Shown: piece by piece, positions 1-7,239 of the stretch
How the letters are laid out: every line of letters begins with the position of its first letter
Position numbering within the stretch: the stretch's first letter is position 1
Assembly: GCA_963693635.1 (NCBI GenBank)
Contig: CAVOBC010000056.1
Span: 1 to 17,884, forward strand
Source: CAVOBC01 sp963693635
GTDB lineage: Bacteria; Pseudomonadota; Gammaproteobacteria; Pseudomonadales; Azotimanducaceae
DNA length: 17,884 nt
Direction of reading: 5' to 3'
The notes under the pieces: model-generated
The model's input: the letters and a program-made list of their open reading frames with translations, nothing else
Database searches by the model: none
What the model was told of the DNA's origin: nothing
Translations under genes and position numbers: made by a program

Positions 1-240
1 GTCGTCGCGCCAGAGAATCTGATGGCTGCTGCAATGGGTCTTGCGGAGCGGGTCGCCGTAAACCCGTCGACGGCGCTGCGGATGACGAAGAAACTGTTGC
101 AGGAAGGTATGCAGGCACCCCTCGGTTCCTTGCTGGAGATGTCGGCGTCCATGCAGGCGCTCGCGCACACGACGCGCGATCATGAAGAGGCCGTCACGGC
201 CTTTGTCGAGAAGCGCAAGCCGGTGTTTACCAACGAATGA
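1..240 (+). CDS. Enoyl-CoA hydratase/isomerase (crotonase) family, C-terminal part
   Basis: This is the 3' end of a gene that began before the window; 79 residues and the TGA stop are visible, with the frame open from base 1. The visible part resembles the C-terminal helical region of crotonases: a V(V)APE-like start, then a run of Ala/Met-rich helix, the stretch NPSTALRMTKKLL and the ending EEAVTAFVEKRKPVF, which is very typical of enoyl-CoA hydratase tails (hydration of 2-enoyl-CoA, cytoplasmic fatty-acid or aromatic catabolism). The catalytic oxyanion-hole region lies upstream and cannot be seen, so the exact reaction (hydratase, isomerase, dehalogenase-like) is open. The next gene, a CoA-transferase, fits an acyl-CoA catabolic cluster, but a 250-base gap separates them. 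Confidence 0.85.
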   Translation, partial: VVAPENLMAAAMGLAERVAVNPSTALRMTKKLLQEGMQAPLGSLLEMSASMQALAHTTRDHEEAVTAFVEKRKPVFTNE

Positions 241-278
241 CAACACCAGTGACACAATGCGCGCTAGCTTGTTCCTGT

Positions 279-297
279 CCCAGAACGACGTTCTGGG
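279..297. repeat. Inverted repeat, 8-bp stem, 3-base loop
   Basis: CCCAGAAC (279-286) pairs perfectly with GTTCTGGG (290-297). It lies 38 bases after the crotonase stop. No T-tract follows, so it may act as an mRNA 3'-end stabiliser or as part of the hairpin cluster rather than as an intrinsic terminator. Confidence 0.7.
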
Positions 298-311
298 GCG
301 GGCACTGGCGT

Positions 312-331
312 GCGGTGCAGGGATGCACCGC
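312..331. repeat. Inverted repeat, 8-bp stem, 4-base loop
   Basis: GCGGTGCA (312-319) pairs perfectly with TGCACCGC (324-331) around the loop GGGA. It is the second member of the hairpin cluster and the most GC-rich, so probably the most stable. Confidence 0.7.
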
Positions 332-343
332 CATTTTCCGCAG

Positions 344-374
344 GCCTCTTTTCTTCAAGCCTCTTTTCTTCAAG
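344..374. repeat. 15-bp tandem duplication
   Basis: GCCTCTTTTCTTCAA occurs twice without a mismatch, at 344-358 and 359-373, with one further G that matches the start of a third copy. Pyrimidine-rich on the plus strand. It lies between hairpins 2 and 3 of the cluster. It looks like a recent slippage or recombination duplication. Confidence 0.85.
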
Positions 375-383
375 AGAATGCGA

Positions 384-449
384 GGTTTGCTTGCAAACCG
401 ACTCCCAAGAATTGTCAGGATGGCAATTTTGGGACAAGCAAGTGCTTGC
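384..449. repeat. Three consecutive inverted repeats before the CoA-transferase gene
   Basis: First, GGTTTGC (384-390) pairs with GCAAACC (393-399) around TT. Second, CCCAAGAATTG (404-414) pairs with CAATTTTGGG (424-433), with one bulged G and a 9-base loop. Third, GCAAG (438-442) pairs with CTTGC (445-449) around TG. The first two are separated by 4 bases and so are the second and third. If transcribed they would form a compact structured RNA ending about 28 bases before the ribosome binding site of the next gene. Confidence 0.65.
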
Positions 450-490
450 CGGACTGATTTCCCGTTCGAGTAATCTGAGGGATGGGCGTT

Positions 491-2935
491 ATGGCGAGCG
501 ACAGCCAGTCGGACAACACAACGGACAGGTACCCGCCACTCGCAGGCGTTCGCGTTGTCGACGTGACGTCTGCGAGTGGTGAGATGGCGGGCAGGGTGCT
601 TGCCGATCTTGGCGCCGAAGTGATCAAAGTCGAGCCGCCGGACGGCGCCGAAGCGCGGCGACTGCCGCCGTTTGATGCCGACGGAGCGTCTTTGTTCTGG
701 CGGTCTCTGGGGACCGGGAAGCGGAGCGTCGAACTGGAGGTTGCATCCCCGGCGTTTGCCCGTCTGCTGTCGAGCGCGGATGTCCTGTTGGAATCTTTTG
801 ACGCGCCGGAAGCGGACCACCTTGGGCTTGCGCCTGACGTCATCAGTGCTCGCTACGAAACGCTCGTTCATGTCTCGATTACGCCATTCGGCCGGGATGG
901 GCCGAAATCGGCGTATACATCAAGCGACCTGATCAGCCAGGCCGCGGGCGGGTTACTCGGTATGCAGGGCGATGTTGACCGCCCGCATGTGCCGCTGCCG
1001 TTCAACCAGGCTGAAGCGCATGCCGGTGCCCAGGCTGCCGCGGACACTGTGATTGCGTTGTGCCATCGCCAGAGCACCGGTGCTGGCCAGCACCTCGATG
1101 TGTCGATCCAAACGGCGGTCGTCTGGACACTCATGAATGCCACCGGTTTTCCTCCGGCAACCGGGCGCAATCCACCCGCGTCGGGTGAGTTTCGTTCTAA
1201 TCCGCCCGCCCCGCGGCCGGGTCGGGTGCGGGTGCGGGTGCCCAAAATTGTTCCGTGCGTCGATGGCACCGTACTTTGTGGCCTGCAACTACCGGGAATC
1301 GGTGAGCGAACGCTGCACAACATGTCGCTCTGGTTAGCGGAGGAAGATGACCTGCCGTCAACGCTTGAGGGGATTACGTGGCACGGCTGGATCGGCCGGG
1401 TCGCGTCTGGAGAGCTTGTTCCAGAACTCGTTAGCCAGGCGATGGATGCCGTTGTTGCCAAGTTCGCAAGCCTGACGCAGGCAGAGATCCAGAAAGTCGC
1501 GACGGCACGTAAGTTCCTCGTTGCGCCAATCTACGGTGCAGCGGACTTGCTCGCCGACCCGCAACTGATCGATCGCGGGTTCTGGCAGAAAATCGACGGC
1601 CTGTGCTTCGCTGGGCCCTTTGCCCGGTTGTCGGAAACCCCGCTTGCGCCACTCTGTCCGGCGCCCGCTTTGGGCGCCGACGACGGGCTGTTGAACCGCG
1701 AGCGTCCGCGCCAACGCCGCACTGCCATCCCGACAAACTCTGAGCTGACAAACGGGGCAACAGCAAAAGCGGACCAGCCCTTCGCCGGGCTGAAAGTTGC
1801 CGACTTCGCATGGGTCGGTGTCGGCCCGATGATCAGTAAAGCCCTCGCGGATCATGGTGCAACGGTCGTGCATGTGGAGTCCTCGACGCGGCCCGATGTG
1901 TTGCGAACCCTGCCGCCATTTCTCGATGACGAGCGCGGCGCTAATCGTTCGCACTTCCAGGCGAACTTCAATACCAGCAAGCTTGCCATGACATTGGATA
2001 TGTCCACGCCGGCAGGCAGGCAGGTCGGCCGCCGACTCGCTGACTGGGCCGACGTGGTGGTCGAGAGCTTTACGCCAGGAACGATGGCCCGCCTCGGCCT
2101 TGATTACGAGACACTCTCGGAGAATCGTGATGACCTCGTCATGCTGAGCACCTGCATGCGCGGACAGACCGGTCCTGAACGTGGATACACCGGGTTTGGC
2201 GGGCAGGGTGCTGCGCTCGCGGGCCTCTTTGCGACAACAGGATGGCCAGATCGGGAGCCTTGTGGGCCCTGGGGTGCCTACACCGATTTCGTGACGCCTC
2301 GGTACGGGGTCGCGGCGCTTGCCGCAGCGGTCTTGCATCGTAAGCTGACGGGGCGCGGTCAATACATCGACCTGTCGCAGATCGAAGCGTCAATTCGCTT
2401 TCAGGAACCCTATTTGCTGGCACATCAGGCGACAGGACATCCGGTGGCACCGATGGGGACGGACTCGGATCGCGCTCTTGTGCAGGGCGTCTATGCAACC
2501 AGGGTCGCCGATCGTTTCGTCGCGATCGCTGCCGAGACAGAAGCGCAGCGACAGGCGCTGCTGGACACCATCGGTACTGAAATCGGTGCTGAATCCGATG
2601 CCGGAACCCACGAGGCAATCGCGCGATGGTGCGGTGAGCAGGAGGGCGCAGCGATTGAGGCACAACTGCAAGGCCGGGGCGTGCCATCACACGAGGTTAA
2701 TTGGCCATCCGATCTGTACCGCGATCCGCAGTTGGCATTCCGCGGCTTCTTCCATCGATTGCAACATGCCGAGATGGGTGAGATGTCGTTTGACGGCCCT
2801 GTGACCCTGTTTTCTGCGACACCGCCGCGACTGACTGCGGCCGCGTGTCTCGGTGCGGACAACAACAAAGTCATGAGTGAACTACTTGGATACAGCGACG
2901 CCCAGATCGTCGCGTTGGCCGAGGTTTTGGTCTAG
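491..2935 (+). CDS. Fused double-domain family III CoA-transferase (CaiB/BaiF type)
   Basis: At 814 residues this is about twice the length of an ordinary CaiB/BaiF (formyl-CoA transferase family) protein, and both halves show the family pattern. Half one starts with LAGVRVVDVTSASGEMAGRVLADLGAEVIKVEPP and has the TGAGQHLDVS segment; half two starts with FAGLKVADFAWVGVGPM near residue 430 and has TGRGQYIDLS. These enzymes move CoA between carboxylic acids in the cytoplasm through an aspartyl-CoA intermediate. By the spacing to the TGxGQ motif, the catalytic Asp is present in half two (D599, in YTDF) but is Glu in half one (E175). I start at 491 rather than 482 because GAGGG (477-481) abuts the first ATG but is 9 bases from the second. 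Three copies of GGGTGC at 1224-1241 encode an RVRV stretch. The substrate cannot be read from the sequence. Confidence 0.88.
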   Translation: MASDSQSDNTTDRYPPLAGVRVVDVTSASGEMAGRVLADLGAEVIKVEPPDGAEARRLPPFDADGASLFWRSLGTGKRSVELEVASPAFARLLSSADVLLESFDAPEADHLGLAPDVISARYETLVHVSITPFGRDGPKSAYTSSDLISQAAGGLLGMQGDVDRPHVPLPFNQAEAHAGAQAAADTVIALCHRQSTGAGQHLDVSIQTAVVWTLMNATGFPPATGRNPPASGEFRSNPPAPRPGRVRVRVPKIVPCVDGTVLCGLQLPGIGERTLHNMSLWLAEEDDLPSTLEGITWHGWIGRVASGELVPELVSQAMDAVVAKFASLTQAEIQKVATARKFLVAPIYGAADLLADPQLIDRGFWQKIDGLCFAGPFARLSETPLAPLCPAPALGADDGLLNRERPRQRRTAIPTNSELTNGATAKADQPFAGLKVADFAWVGVGPMISKALADHGATVVHVESSTRPDVLRTLPPFLDDERGANRSHFQANFNTSKLAMTLDMSTPAGRQVGRRLADWADVVVESFTPGTMARLGLDYETLSENRDDLVMLSTCMRGQTGPERGYTGFGGQGAALAGLFATTGWPDREPCGPWGAYTDFVTPRYGVAALAAAVLHRKLTGRGQYIDLSQIEASIRFQEPYLLAHQATGHPVAPMGTDSDRALVQGVYATRVADRFVAIAAETEAQRQALLDTIGTEIGAESDAGTHEAIARWCGEQEGAAIEAQLQGRGVPSHEVNWPSDLYRDPQLAFRGFFHRLQHAEMGEMSFDGPVTLFSATPPRLTAAACLGADNNKVMSELLGYSDAQIVALAEVLV

Positions 2936-3008
2936 CGGGCTGCAGAAAGGCAACCCCCTGGCGGCGGCGCAGGGGACTGGATCCATGAATCAACCGGAGG
3001 AAACGAAG

Positions 3009-3911
3009 ATGGCAAGTGAAGCCTTGCGACAGCTTGTTAAGACGATGCGAGAGGGTAGCGGCGCGGCGGACCCGGATATAACGATGGATAAGCGGCGCGA
3101 ACAGATGGCGGCCGGGACCGCAGGCTTCACGATACCGGCAGATGTGGAGGTCAGCGACGTGCGGGTGGCTGATGTGCCCTGTCGCTGGACGCGAGTACCC
3201 GACGCCCGTGAAGACAAGGTACTGGTCTATTTGCATGGCGGTGGCTATGTCATGGGCTCCCTTGATACCCACCAGGAATTAATGGGCCGACTGGCGCGCC
3301 ATTGTCGGGCGAAGGTGCTTGGCGTGGAATACCGACTGGCACCCGAACACCCGTTTCCAGCGGGCCTCGATGACGCCGTCGCCGTCTATGAGGCGACGCT
3401 CGCCTCCGGTGTCACAGCGGGCGACATCATGATCGGCGGTGATTCAGCCGGAGGCGGCCTGGCGCTTGCGACCTTGCTCGCCGCGCGAGACAAGGGGATG
3501 CCGATGCCCGCCGGGGCCATTTTGTTTTCCCCGTGGACTGACCTCATGGCTACCGGTGAGAGCGTCGCCACCCGCGCGGATGCTGATCCGATGATCACGG
3601 GTGGCCCGGCGACGCTGCTCGAAATGGCAGTCCACTATCACGGCGAAGTTGCGTCCGGTGACGACCCGCTCGTGTCGCCGCAGTACGCTGATTTAACGGG
3701 GTTGCCACCGCTGCTCATTCAGGTTGGCGACGCTGAGGTGCTGCTCTCTGACTCGACGCGACTTGCTGACAATGCGAAGGCTGCCGGTGTCAGTGCGAGT
3801 CTTGAGGTATGGGACGAAGCACCACACGTCTTCCAGGCGTTGCCGATGGCACCAGAGGCGGCTGATGCGCTCGCCAAAGTCGGTGTGTTCTTCGAAGAGG
3901 GGACGCGGTAA
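3009..3911 (+). CDS. HSL-type alpha/beta hydrolase (family IV esterase/lipase)
   Basis: A 300-residue serine hydrolase of the hormone-sensitive-lipase class. It has the oxyanion-hole motif HGGGYVMGS, the YRLAPEHPFPAGLDD segment, the nucleophile elbow GDSAGGG, an acid residue in the VGDAEVLLSD segment and the catalytic His in APHVFQ. No signal peptide is visible, so it is probably cytoplasmic and hydrolyses short or medium acyl esters or lactones. The frame is open from 2877, inside the preceding gene, but GGAGG at 2996-3000 sits 8 bases before ATG 3009, and the family usually starts near here. It lies 73 bases after the CoA-transferase on the same strand and may be co-transcribed with it. The natural substrate is unknown. 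Confidence 0.9.
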   Translation: MASEALRQLVKTMREGSGAADPDITMDKRREQMAAGTAGFTIPADVEVSDVRVADVPCRWTRVPDAREDKVLVYLHGGGYVMGSLDTHQELMGRLARHCRAKVLGVEYRLAPEHPFPAGLDDAVAVYEATLASGVTAGDIMIGGDSAGGGLALATLLAARDKGMPMPAGAILFSPWTDLMATGESVATRADADPMITGGPATLLEMAVHYHGEVASGDDPLVSPQYADLTGLPPLLIQVGDAEVLLSDSTRLADNAKAAGVSASLEVWDEAPHVFQALPMAPEAADALAKVGVFFEEGTR

Positions 3912-3917
3912 ACCCCG

Positions 3918-4688
3918 GTGCGCATCATCAGCTGGAATGTCAATGGACTGCGGGCCTGTGCCAAGAAGGGTTTCGCAGACTTCCTTCACAACGCGCAAGC
4001 AGATGTCATCGGGGTGCAGGAGGTGCGAGCTTTTGCGCCGCAACTACCCATCGAGGTCCGTGCACCTGCCGGGTGGCACGCGAACTTTGCACCGGCAGAG
4101 AGGGCGGGCTACAGCGGCGTGGGAATCTTCTCAAAGGAGGCGCCGAGCCGGGTAGAAACCAGCCTTGGCGATCCTGCGCTCGACATTGAAGGGCGATTCA
4201 TTGCCGCCCACTTTGGTCGCATGGCGATTGCATCTGTGTACTTTCCGAAGGGCAGTGGTAAGGAGCGCGACAACAGCCGGGTTCCGTACAAGATGGACTT
4301 CTATCGCGCGGTATTCGAGCGCATCGAACACTTGAGAAAACGCGGTCCGGTCTATGTGATGGGCGATTACAACACCGCGCACGCGGACATCGATCTGGCG
4401 CGGCCGAAGACGAACCGCAAGGCGAGCGGTTTCCTGCCTGAGGAGCGCGATGAAATGAGCCGGTGGCTGGATGCGGGATGGGTTGACACGTTTCGCAGAC
4501 AACATCCTGCGGCCGGGGGCCATTACACCTGGTGGCGCCAGTGGGGTAATGCACGGGAAGACAACGTTGGCTGGCGCATCGACTACATTCTGGCGAGCGC
4601 CACGGCGGCAAAGAAGGTTCGCAGTGCATTCATCTGGCCGCAGATTCGCGGGTCAGACCATTGCCCGATTGGCGCCGACCTTCGGTAG
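3918..4688 (+). CDS. xthA: Exodeoxyribonuclease III-family AP endonuclease
   Basis: At 256 residues, this matches exonuclease III/ExoA in length and motifs. The start is MRIISWNVNGLRA with N7, then VQEVR with the metal-binding E35, GYSGVGIFSK (65-73), the catalytic GDYN (D150, N152), GWRIDY (219-223) and the final GSDHCPI (D247, H248). These enzymes cut DNA 5' of abasic sites and remove 3' blocking groups in base excision repair. The start is a GTG at 3918, only 6 bases after the esterase stop, so it is likely read from the same transcript. The Shine-Dalgarno is poor: a GAGGGG run lies about 15 bases upstream. It converges with pspF, and the 65 bases between them hold no obvious intrinsic terminator. 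Confidence 0.93.
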   Translation: MRIISWNVNGLRACAKKGFADFLHNAQADVIGVQEVRAFAPQLPIEVRAPAGWHANFAPAERAGYSGVGIFSKEAPSRVETSLGDPALDIEGRFIAAHFGRMAIASVYFPKGSGKERDNSRVPYKMDFYRAVFERIEHLRKRGPVYVMGDYNTAHADIDLARPKTNRKASGFLPEERDEMSRWLDAGWVDTFRRQHPAAGGHYTWWRQWGNAREDNVGWRIDYILASATAAKKVRSAFIWPQIRGSDHCPIGADLR

Positions 4689-4753
4689 AGGGTAATCACG
4701 TCGCGGACACGGCCCGGATTTGGCGAGCTTGCGCGAAGGCCGACTGGCTCGTG

Positions 4754-5857
4754 TCAGGACGGTAGCAGATCGTATTTCTTAAGGTATCCGCGCAGTTGAT
4801 GGTAGGTAACTCCCAGCGCGTCGGCCGTCTTTTTCTGATTGAACTGACTGCTCGCGAGGGCCTGTTGGATCAGCGCCATCTCGTAATCCGTCACGGCCTG
4901 GCGAAAGTCGATCGGAAATTCAACATTGCCGGGAGAGACCACTGCGCCAATCGTTGCCCCGGGTGAAGTCTCCACGCCGAATCCGGCTTCGACGCCGTCC
5001 TGCGCGGCAAGATCAGTAGATGCCGCTGGGGCGGTTGACGTCGCTTCACCGACTGCAGCGTGGACGCCGGGTCGAAATGGGGATGCAAAGGGGTCAAGGG
5101 TAATGACTTCTACCGCCTGCTCAGGGTCGGTGCTGCGATACACGGCGCGCTCGACCACATTCTTGAGTTCGCGGATATTGCCCGGCCAGGAGTAGGTCAA
5201 CAGCACCTCCCGGGCGGCGTCCGAGAAGCCCGGGAAATACTCGCGTCCGATCTCGCCGGACATGGTCATCGCGAAGTGCTCAGCCAGCATCATGACATCC
5301 TCGGCACGTTCGCGTAGTGGCGGCAAGGTGATGACATCAAATGCCAGTCGGTCGAGCAGGTCGTCGCGAAACCGGCCGTGCCGGGCGAGCGCCGGAAGGT
5401 CTTCATTGGTTGCGCAGATCAGCCGGACGTCGGTCGTCATCGTGCGGCTCCCACCCACCCGCTCGAATTCCCCATATTCGATGATGCGCAGCAACTTCTC
5501 CTGCACCAGCGGTGACGTGTTCGCGAGTTCGTCGAGGAAGAGCGATCCCTGGTGCGCGCGTTCGAAGCGACCCTTGTGCAGTTTGTTGGCACCCGTAAAG
5601 GCGCCGGCATCGTGACCGAAGAGTTCGGTCTCAAGCAGGCTCTCGCTGATCGCGGCGCAGTTCATTTTCACGTATTCCTGGTCCCACCGGGACGACAGGT
5701 AGTGCAGTCGAGCAGCAATCAACTCTTTGCCAGTGCCACGCTCGCCGACGATCAGAACGGGCTTTACGAGTGGTGCGATCTGGGACACGAGTTCCAGGAC
5801 TTCCATGAAGGACGGACTCTCGCCAAGCAGTCGATCAGGAGAATGACCGTTGCTCAT
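4754..5857 (-). CDS. pspF: PspF, sigma-54-dependent activator of the phage-shock operon
   Basis: A 367-residue bacterial enhancer-binding protein without a receiver domain, as is usual for PspF. Its AAA+ domain starts almost at the N-terminus (LLGESPSFMEVLE). It carries Walker A GERGTGKE (38-45), the sigma-54 loop GAFTGA (85-90), Walker B LFLDE (106-110) and LPPLRER (178-184). A FIS-type helix-turn-helix is at 325-364, ending in TYHQLRGYLKKYDLL. W58 in YLSSRW corresponds to E. coli W56, part of the surface through which PspA holds PspF inactive. Between the AAA+ domain and the DNA-binding end lies an Ala/Thr/Gly-rich linker (about 260-315), longer than in E. coli. It is divergent from pspA, the classical arrangement. 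The start has no purine-rich ribosome site and is preceded by a GC hairpin. Confidence 0.96.
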   Translation of the reverse strand: MSNGHSPDRLLGESPSFMEVLELVSQIAPLVKPVLIVGERGTGKELIAARLHYLSSRWDQEYVKMNCAAISESLLETELFGHDAGAFTGANKLHKGRFERAHQGSLFLDELANTSPLVQEKLLRIIEYGEFERVGGSRTMTTDVRLICATNEDLPALARHGRFRDDLLDRLAFDVITLPPLRERAEDVMMLAEHFAMTMSGEIGREYFPGFSDAAREVLLTYSWPGNIRELKNVVERAVYRSTDPEQAVEVITLDPFASPFRPGVHAAVGEATSTAPAASTDLAAQDGVEAGFGVETSPGATIGAVVSPGNVEFPIDFRQAVTDYEMALIQQALASSQFNQKKTADALGVTYHQLRGYLKKYDLLPS

Positions 5858-5860
5858 CGC

Positions 5861-5888
5861 GTGCGGCCAGCGCCGGGGAGGGCCGCGC
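5861..5888 (-). promoter_or_regulatory. GC-rich hairpin directly before the pspF start codon
   Basis: GTGCGGCC (5861-5868) pairs with GGCCGCGC (5881-5888) with one G-U type pair and a 12-base loop. In the pspF message this stem ends 3 bases before the AUG, where the ribosome binding site should be. No Shine-Dalgarno is otherwise visible. It may hold pspF translation low; this is an inference. Confidence 0.5.
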
Positions 5889-5946
5889 TGCTATGGCTAA
5901 ACCGGAGGGGGAGACACTTGTGCATGGGCGGGTACGCTACCGAAGG

Positions 5947-5964
5947 AGTTAGCGTATTTCACCA
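5947..5964 (-). promoter_or_regulatory. Candidate PspF upstream activating sequence
   Basis: Read on the minus strand this is TGGTGAAATACGCTAACT. It matches 15 of 18 bases of the E. coli PspF-site consensus as I remember it (TAGTGTAATTCGCTAACT). It sits about 120-140 bases upstream of the predicted pspA start, where an enhancer-bound PspF could loop to sigma-54 polymerase. The consensus is quoted from memory. Confidence 0.6.
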
Positions 5965-5976
5965 ATATTTTGTCGA
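5948..5976 (-). promoter_or_regulatory. Possible sigma-70 promoter for pspF
   Basis: On the minus strand TCGACA (5976-5971) is 5 of 6 to the -35 consensus and is followed after 17 bases by GCTAAC (5953-5948), a poor -10. It overlaps the candidate PspF site, which would allow PspF to repress itself as in E. coli. The -10 is weak, so this is tentative. Confidence 0.3.
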
Positions 5977-6059
5977 ATTTCGCACAGCCCATCTGCCTCG
6001 TGTTCCACTCGTGTAGGGAAGTGTAGTTAATTCAGTTAGTTACGCGCACTTCGCAACCT

Positions 6060-6075
6060 TGGCACGGATCGTGTT
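6060..6075 (+). promoter_or_regulatory. Sigma-54 (-24/-12) promoter of the psp operon
   Basis: TGGCACG (6060-6066), four bases, then GTGTT (6071-6075). The -24 element is a perfect match to TGGCACG, and its GG is 10 bases from the GT at the -12 position, the required spacing. GT in place of GC at -12 is, as I recall, also found in the E. coli pspA promoter. Transcription would start near 6086, giving a leader of about 49 bases to pspA. Confidence 0.8.
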
Positions 6076-6134
6076 ACTGGCTAAGACAACAGGCGAATTG
6101 CCTAACGGATCTACACCGAAACGAGGTAACTGCA

Positions 6135-6839
6135 ATGGGTATCTTTTCCCGCTTCACCGACATCATCAATGCCAACATCAATTCGATTCTGGACAAGGCC
6201 GAAGACCCGGAGAAAATGGTTCGCCTGATCATCCAGGAGATGGAGGAAACGCTGGTCGAGGTCAGGACTCAATCAGCGAAACTGATTGCGGACAAGAAAG
6301 ATCTCGGCCGACGCGTCGAGAAGCTCGGTCATGAAGCTGAAGGCTGGGAGCGCAAGGCCGAGGTGGCGATCAGCAAAGGCCGTGAGGATCTTGCCCGTCT
6401 CGCGTTGAAAGAACGTGGCAATTCGGACGAGGCACGAACCGCCATCGAGTCTGATCTTGAGGTGATCGAGGTCAACCTGCAGCGGCTGTTGGAGGACATT
6501 GGCCAATTGCAGCAGAAACTGGTGGATGCCAAAGCGCGACAGAAAGCACTCATCCTCCGCGGCAAGACCGCGCGATCCCGGATGGGTGTCAAGCGTCAGT
6601 TGCACGCGGTGGACATTGACGACGCGATGAACCGGTTCGAGCGCTACGAGCGCAAGATGGACGATCTTGAAGGCGAGGTTGAATCCTATGACCTTGGGCG
6701 TCGGACGCTGTCAGACGAAATTGCGGACCTCGAAGCCGACGACCAGCTTGACGAAGAACTGCAAAAGCTCAAGGCGCGGCTTGGCCACGAACCGGTAGAC
6801 GGTGCTGATGAATCCCCAGAAAAACCCAGCGGCGAGTAG
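6135..6839 (+). CDS. pspA: PspA, phage-shock protein A (ESCRT-III/IM30 superfamily)
   Basis: A 234-residue, nearly all-helical coiled-coil protein. It starts with the amphipathic membrane-binding helix MGIFSRFTDIINANINSILD and continues with EDPEKMVRLIIQEMEETL, as PspA proteins do. PspA has two jobs: bound to PspF it keeps the psp operon off, and on membrane damage it oligomerises on the inner face of the cytoplasmic membrane to limit proton leakage. The start has GAGG 8 bases upstream (6123-6126). It is the first gene behind the sigma-54 promoter and is followed 26 bases later by pspB. The last dozen residues (DGADESPEKPSGE) are an acidic flexible tail. Confidence 0.97.
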   Translation: MGIFSRFTDIINANINSILDKAEDPEKMVRLIIQEMEETLVEVRTQSAKLIADKKDLGRRVEKLGHEAEGWERKAEVAISKGREDLARLALKERGNSDEARTAIESDLEVIEVNLQRLLEDIGQLQQKLVDAKARQKALILRGKTARSRMGVKRQLHAVDIDDAMNRFERYERKMDDLEGEVESYDLGRRTLSDEIADLEADDQLDEELQKLKARLGHEPVDGADESPEKPSGE

Positions 6840-6865
6840 GTCCGACGCCCCAGGAGATAAACAGC

Positions 6866-7114
6866 ATGTCGAGTTTACAGGTGATGTTTTTTGTCCCATT
6901 GGTCCTGTTCCTGATTATCGTCGCACCGACCTGGATCGTCTTCCACTATCGATCGAAGAACCGCATCGCGGACGGTCTGACCGGTGGCGAGCGCGAGCAA
7001 CTCGCGGAGATGATTGAGGTCGCGAACAAGATGGCCGCCCGCATTGAAACGCTGGAGTCGATTCTTGATGTCGATAGTCCTGAGTGGCGCGAGAAAACGG
7101 CGGATGAGGCCTGA
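6866..7114 (+). CDS. pspB: PspB, phage-shock membrane protein B
   Basis: 82 residues: one N-terminal membrane helix (about 6-26, FFVPLVLFLIIVAPTWIVF), then HYRSKNR and a cytoplasmic amphipathic coiled-coil with EREQLAEMIEVANKMAARIETLESIL, followed by DxDxPEWR. This is the usual PspB layout. PspB works with PspC in the inner membrane to sense stress and release PspA from PspF. AGGAG (6852-6856) lies 9 bases before the ATG. A gap of 125 bases to pspC, unusual for this pair, follows. Confidence 0.95.
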   Translation: MSSLQVMFFVPLVLFLIIVAPTWIVFHYRSKNRIADGLTGGEREQLAEMIEVANKMAARIETLESILDVDSPEWREKTADEA

Positions 7115-7239
7115 CTGGCGGGCGGCAAGCGCAGCAACGCATGCGCGCCACCCCTTATCGAACCCTTTGACCTCATTGAGAGCGCAAAGGGTTGGCCAAA
7201 CCAAAGCTGGCCTGTGTGGCCAGAAAGCGAGGTTATAAC
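7115..7239 (+). promoter_or_regulatory. Structured spacer between pspB and pspC (two hairpins)
   Basis: AACCCTTTG (7161-7169) pairs perfectly with CAAAGGGTT (7185-7193) around 15 bases. CTGGCC (7207-7212) pairs with GGCCAG (7218-7223) around TGTGT. The second ends 5 bases before the GAGG of pspC. Neither is followed by a T-run. They may tune pspC expression relative to pspAB, or be a site of mRNA cleavage. Confidence 0.5.

Larger units (their letters stand above)
241..490. other. Intergenic stretch packed with hairpins; no gene seen
   Basis: About 250 bases separate the crotonase stop from the CoA-transferase start. Several short frames cross it, but none has a ribosome binding site or a recognisable product. 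Instead it holds five inverted repeats in a row (279-297, 312-331, 384-399, 404-433, 438-449) and a 15-bp tandem duplication (344-373). No T-run follows any of the hairpins, so none is a classical Rho-independent terminator. It could be a processed leader, a Rho-dependent end or a palindromic repeat cluster. Confidence 0.6.

Noticed and set aside
227..871. Minus-strand open frame of 214 codons across the crotonase-CoA-transferase gap
   Set aside because: It runs opposite to the CoA-transferase, is Arg/Pro-rich, has no ribosome site and no family features; its start part is simply the hairpin cluster read through.
1224..1241. Three copies of GGGTGC in the CoA-transferase gene
   Set aside because: In-frame hexamer run giving RVRV; short enough to be chance in GC-rich coding sequence, so noted only within the gene entry.
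1358..2362. Minus-strand open frame of 334 codons inside the CoA-transferase gene
   Set aside because: Antisense frame in a GC-rich gene; the encoded residues show no domain and the sense strand is a well-supported enzyme.
4689..4753. Terminator between the convergent xthA and pspF genes
   Set aside because: No stable stem followed by a T-run could be found on either strand.
6019..6043. AGTGTAGTTAATTCAGTTAGTTAC as a second PspF site
   Set aside because: Contains fragments like the consensus but no good full-length alignment, and it is rather close to the -24 element.
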